In this document: one piece after another, positions 24,601-26,860 of the stretch
Layout: every line of letters begins with the position of its first letter
Numbering within the stretch: the first letter of the stretch is position 1
Assembly: GCA_039024435.1 (NCBI GenBank)
Contig: JBCCQH010000112.1
Coordinates: 1 to 26,860, forward strand
Source of the DNA: JBCCQH01 sp039024435
GTDB taxonomy: Bacteria > Bacteroidota > Bacteroidia > J057 > JADKCL01
Direction: 5' to 3'
Length of the DNA stretch: 26,860 nucleotides
The notes under the pieces: model-generated
Seen by the model: the letters and a program-made list of their open reading frames with translations, nothing else
What the model was told of the DNA's origin: nothing
Databases searched by the model: none
Program-made: the position numbers and the translations under genes

Positions 24601-26660
24601 TGTACCTGGCCCCAGCCCGTACCCAAATCGGCAATTTGCAGTTCCCGCAGGGTTTTTTCCTAAATGGGGCCCTGAGTCTGCTCGGCCTGACCTGGACCAC
24701 CCAAATCGACGTGCGCGAAGGCCGGGGTGCCGCCGCTTCTTCGAACCTGGATCAAAAACTGGTGTTGGTATCGCCGCGCTTCTTTCAGCTTTCGGATGTT
24801 GCCGAGAAAACCGGACCGTCCTTCTCGATGGCGACCTTTGTGCAGCCCGAGGTGGAAGATCCGGTGCGCCGCCTGCCCCACCTGGTGTTGGATGGATTGG
24901 TTTGTGTGTCGGGCTTGAAAACCCACGCGCTGGTCAGTGCGACACGCAACGGATTTGTCCTGGACGTGGGCCAGGTGACGCCGCTCAAGATTGGGATGCC
25001 GGGGATTTCCGGCAAATTTGTGATGGATTGGCGGTTGCGGGGACATTTACTTTCACCGAGCAATCTCGCCATCGCGGGTGAGCTGCAATTGAGCCTCAAC
25101 GGGGAAATTGCCCTGGCCAGGGTGCTGGACAAGCAATCCTTGATCCCCAATCTTGGTGGACTTGCCTTGAACCTGAACGTTGCCGGTAAGATGGAGTCGG
25201 GTTACGATGGCAAAAAGGCGTTTCTCCGGTTTTCGGGTGGCTTCCGCTTTCAGGGCTCCCAGTACGAATTTGACCTCGATCTCAATGCTTCAAATGCGGA
25301 TCTGAACGACGCCGCCGAACTCGTCTACCGAGAATTGATCAAGATCATAAAGAAGTTGTACGATACGGCGGGGGAATGGCTGCAAGCGCTGGAAGACGGC
25401 TGGGTAGCATTTACCGGTGACGTGGAGGAGATGGCAAATGTTCTCAAGGCCGGCTACCAACAATCCGCGGCTCAGACCACGCGTTTGCTGAAAAATGCCA
25501 GCCAATCTGCCACGGAAATCGCCGGTGCTTTGCGGACCAGTTACCGCCAAAGCCTCGACCAGTCAACCGTCCTACTGAAGCAGCACGGGTTCCATCCGAA
25601 TGCCACCGCGAAGGCGCTCAAATCGACCTACCAGGCTTCAGCAGGCGCTTTGAGCCAGGCCCTGAAGCGGGCCGGTATCGCTCCAAAAGACCTCGCGGCC
25701 GCACTCCACTACGCCGATCCCCAACTGTCCATTCCGGCCGCTGCCGCGGCTCTGAATACTGCCGGAATCAGCCCCAATCAGATCGCCGAGGGGCTGCAAT
25801 CCAGCTTCAATGCCGGTGCCCAAGCCACCGCCCAGGCCCTTGCCAATACCCAAATCGCAACCGATCAAATCACGGGTGCCTTGGAAGAAGTCTACGCGCA
25901 GAGCGCCCAGGAGGCGATTCACACGTTGGCGGCCATCGGCAAGGCGGGTCCAGAGATCGGAACGGGGCTCAAGGCGGTGTACGGGTACTCCGCCCAGCAG
26001 GCGGCCCTAGCGATGAAGGCGCAACGCATCCCGGTGGATGAAATCGGGGATGCGCTCAAATCGGCCTACAAGCAGGATGCCAAAACGCTGACCCGGACCC
26101 TCCGGAATGTCGGCTTCAACCAAACGCAGGTCACCACAGGGCTGGAATCGGCCTACCAGGTGGGGATGAAAAGTGCGGCGGTGTACCTGCGTTCGGCGGG
26201 TATCGGGCCGGACAATACCGCCAAAGCTCTGCGCGAAGTGTACCGCGCCAATTCCGATCAGGTTGCGGCCGCTTTGCGCCACGCCGGTCGCAGCTATTCG
26301 GAAACGGCTCGTGCGCTGAAGGGGGTATACCGGGCCTCGGCCGAAACTGCGGCCCGGTCCATCAATCGGGCTGGGTACAGCAATGATGATCTGGCCCGGG
26401 TACTCCGGGATGTCTACCGCCTCGACTCAGACGGGGCTACCCAGGTCTACCGGAAGATCGGCAAGAGCGCGGATGACGCGGCCAAAATGCTGCGGCACAC
26501 CTACGACAAAAACGCGGAGCAAGCCGCAAAAAAGCTGCGGAAGGGCTACGACATCTCGAAAAGCAGTGCGGAAAAGGCCCTGAAGAGTGCGGGGTTCAAG
26601 TCAAAGAACATCAAAAAAGGCTTGAACAAGGCTTGGAAATCGGCGACGGGCTGGTTCTGA
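21609..26660 (+). CDS. Giant beta-rich protein with C-terminal 29-residue helical repeats
   Basis: The 1683-residue protein starts at the ATG at 21609; the frame is open upstream but overlaps the nitrilase-like gene in another frame. It has no signal peptide. Residues about 1-1255 are rich in alternating hydrophobic strands. Some modules recur loosely: ELGSLELMSFHLGIAY (360), TDLVVSDITMGLHRP (524) and GFDLTLQNCSLLMEK (597), each followed by strands and a segment such as SLMDLLGEL. From memory this recalls modules labelled DUF6603, but I could not test that. Residues about 1258-1278 form a linker helix. Residues 1279-1657 are thirteen repeats of 29 residues (two of 30), and 1658-1683 a half repeat with a Lys-rich end (FKSKNIKKGLNKAWKS). 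The function is unknown; it is probably cytoplasmic or released by a non-Sec route. It appears cotranscribed with the nitrilase-like gene. Confidence 0.85.
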   Translation: MKYSDLLTVLGVVENAIPGDPITINAATFGDDIGRLLRYGNGNQPLILKTPQLKSVKADRYVDLRATANFLGVPDLPCHVRFFFRKSRLQMRVRFTLLGDNPGANEWKFSKSFPDLPQVVDAAQPIAFDRATGATEQTFIYPLDQYYFYHSRLVLTSWTIKDSEFDVRLHWGINFLSYPKPEGALGVLTNVFQYTPRLSVHGTIRLPQSEETPQSQFAAYYGRKALQQYPWEVQDQFERGLPGILLRIGLNLSYPLVEGKIQFSADELLIYTPLNTAWIERCTNPRFEPTQAYTGAIALPEADLSLDMVSEFEYGIDALAVRGQFEGFSLNNFAQLAGLTGSEADPIASLPDIIRDVGDELGSLELMSFHLGIAYPDPSAITLESAVFQVGMPELKLEIFEGLFELNGLSAMFDFSYPFVVPGPEPSPFARQMEIVVQAGMEVAQVPFAVSAAYSQGFAFYASLSQRQSLPLTDILRTYAPGVPAPAEVGLDLLRFSIAPGEAYSMALALANGPHPMRIPVGPTDLVVSDITMGLHRPQNGSTTGTLSGTTQIGDLVTLHIAYDLPGDIIIRSLIREVSLMDLLGELTNQLIPAPPGFDLTLQNCSLLMEKRGVNYNFQLVTEVEDFGSFALEVRKVGSKWGAATGLNLTQGTPSALPGLGVFRALEDAVALQRFMFVLSSFEAPNFQFPDLAQFNNPHLSSTSVPLPASAGGLVAGLNVYASWQLDTDQKEMQLLRDILGLAPELDVTLQLGKNPARDASLFLNFDTQLAGQPLSAQFGLVLNEGKPELFLAGYLFSKLQGQRCRFDVGMSLVTGGIYFAGSMQGAVDFGPFTLSNLALALGFNWAGIPSFGFAGSLNLPDFQTSVALMLDSTDPTKSLLAGAISDISLADITTLIAGAAVPEDIAEVLESIAVSGTRPFALPAALHPAFDERDLPAVAAAFLQYGKAPIPETDSHVLLVTNRRGESWSLTDQVNNLRHYQIERVGEELIVTQNAQLYLAPARTQIGNLQFPQGFFLNGALSLLGLTWTTQIDVREGRGAAASSNLDQKLVLVSPRFFQLSDVAEKTGPSFSMATFVQPEVEDPVRRLPHLVLDGLVCVSGLKTHALVSATRNGFVLDVGQVTPLKIGMPGISGKFVMDWRLRGHLLSPSNLAIAGELQLSLNGEIALARVLDKQSLIPNLGGLALNLNVAGKMESGYDGKKAFLRFSGGFRFQGSQYEFDLDLNASNADLNDAAELVYRELIKIIKKLYDTAGEWLQALEDGWVAFTGDVEEMANVLKAGYQQSAAQTTRLLKNASQSATEIAGALRTSYRQSLDQSTVLLKQHGFHPNATAKALKSTYQASAGALSQALKRAGIAPKDLAAALHYADPQLSIPAAAAALNTAGISPNQIAEGLQSSFNAGAQATAQALANTQIATDQITGALEEVYAQSAQEAIHTLAAIGKAGPEIGTGLKAVYGYSAQQAALAMKAQRIPVDEIGDALKSAYKQDAKTLTRTLRNVGFNQTQVTTGLESAYQVGMKSAAVYLRSAGIGPDNTAKALREVYRANSDQVAAALRHAGRSYSETARALKGVYRASAETAARSINRAGYSNDDLARVLRDVYRLDSDGATQVYRKIGKSADDAAKMLRHTYDKNAEQAAKKLRKGYDISKSSAEKALKSAGFKSKNIKKGLNKAWKSATGWF
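25443..26657 (+). repeat. Array of 29-residue (87-base) coding repeats
   Basis: Thirteen repeats start with Leu at 25443 and then every 87 bases, with two 90-base units (the fourth and thirteenth); the thirteenth ends at 26579 and a half unit runs to the stop. Consensus: L1, Lys/Arg2, Tyr5, Ser/Ala8-9, Leu16, Ala19-Gly20, Ile/Thr26, Ala27 and Ala/Gly29, which predicts two helices with a turn at the Gly. The unit DNA sequences are well diverged, so the array is not a fresh duplication. Confidence 0.88.
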
Positions 26661-26679
26661 GGGATTGGGGAAGCAGTGG

Positions 26680-26719
26680 CGGTCGCCGACCCGATTGGTA
26701 GGTCGGCGACCGTGCTTTT
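26680..26719. terminator. Perfect 12-bp hairpin between converging genes
   Basis: CGGTCGCCGACC (26680-26691) and GGTCGGCGACCG (26701-26712) form a perfect 12-bp stem with a nine-base loop, followed by TGCTTTT on the plus strand. It lies 19 bases after the giant gene stop and five bases from the stop of the gene on the other strand, so it may serve the plus-strand operon or both. The T run is short. Confidence 0.6.
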
Positions 26720-26860
26720 ACCCCGCCCAATTCTCCCGATCCAGGTTCCGGTAGTGAATGGCCTCCGCGACGTGGGTCGCTTCGATGGGGTCGGAGTCGG
26801 CGAGGTCGGCGATGGTGCGCGCCACTTTCAGGATCCGGTCGTAGGCCCGTGCGCTCAGGC
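26718..26860 (-). CDS. ComM/YifB-type Mg-chelatase-like ATPase, C-terminal end only
   Basis: Read on the minus strand, the visible 47 codons end in a stop at 26718-26720. The translation includes LSARAYDRILKVARTIADL, then DSDPIEATHVAEAIHYRNLD. This is the characteristic C-terminal helical end of the YifB/ComM family of AAA+ ATPases (Mg-chelatase-like), where LSARAYDRILKVARTIADL is strongly conserved. ComM acts as a helicase in branch migration during natural transformation in some bacteria. The ATPase core lies outside the window, so only the family can be called. Confidence 0.85.
   Translation of the reverse strand, partial: LSARAYDRILKVARTIADLADSDPIEATHVAEAIHYRNLDRENWAG

Noticed and set aside
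25443..26657. Regular 87-base periodicity considered as a CRISPR or tandem DNA repeat
   Set aside because: The units are diverged at the DNA level, are in frame throughout, and encode a conserved 29-residue pattern; it is a protein repeat.

Overview
The window reads as chromosomal DNA of a GC-rich Bacteroidota bacterium, probably of the Saprospiria/Lewinella type. The evidence is: an adhesin-like protein with a C-terminal type IX secretion (T9SS) sorting domain; promoter boxes fitting the Bacteroidota consensus TAnnTTTG; DUF4476 and DUF4870 family proteins; a membrane TPR protein overlapping ribH; and intergenic clusters of short AATTGGAAATT-like words. No rRNA, tRNA, CRISPR array, insertion sequence or phage gene was found. 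The lineage call is inference; the genes themselves are mostly clear.

Left part (1-7200). On the minus strand lie a SMI1/KNR4-type protein running off the left edge, ribH, and a TPR membrane protein whose end overlaps the ribH start. A 420-base gap full of short repeats leads into typA/bipA on the plus strand. typA converges on an 810-residue secreted protein with about seven Ig/PKD-like repeats and a T9SS tail.

Middle part (7300-19500). A tight plus-strand operon encodes an exported rhodanese, a TIGR04282-type glycosyltransferase and a CxxC peroxidase-like protein; this set recalls arsenosugar gene neighbourhoods, but the key enzymes of that pathway are not in the window. Next come a DUF4476 protein with threonine runs and a strong terminator, a GH113-like glycosidase, and a small J-domain protein. 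On the minus strand follow a 1016-residue ABCG-like half transporter with an N-terminal extension, a small secreted acidic protein and a lipoprotein. A secreted protein of unknown function, an LpxH-like metallophosphatase with a GTG start and a DUF4870 membrane protein complete this part.

Right part (19500-26860). After about 840 bases with no convincing gene comes the most unusual locus. It is a two-gene unit: a divergent nitrilase-fold protein (candidate Glu-Lys-Cys triad) and a 1683-residue protein. The second has a very long beta-rich N-terminal region and a C-terminal array of thirteen and a half 29-residue helical repeats. It ends at a perfect 12-bp hairpin and is followed by the 3' end of a ComM/YifB-type ATPase gene on the minus strand. 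I do not recognise this pair as a described system and consider it the best candidate for something new.
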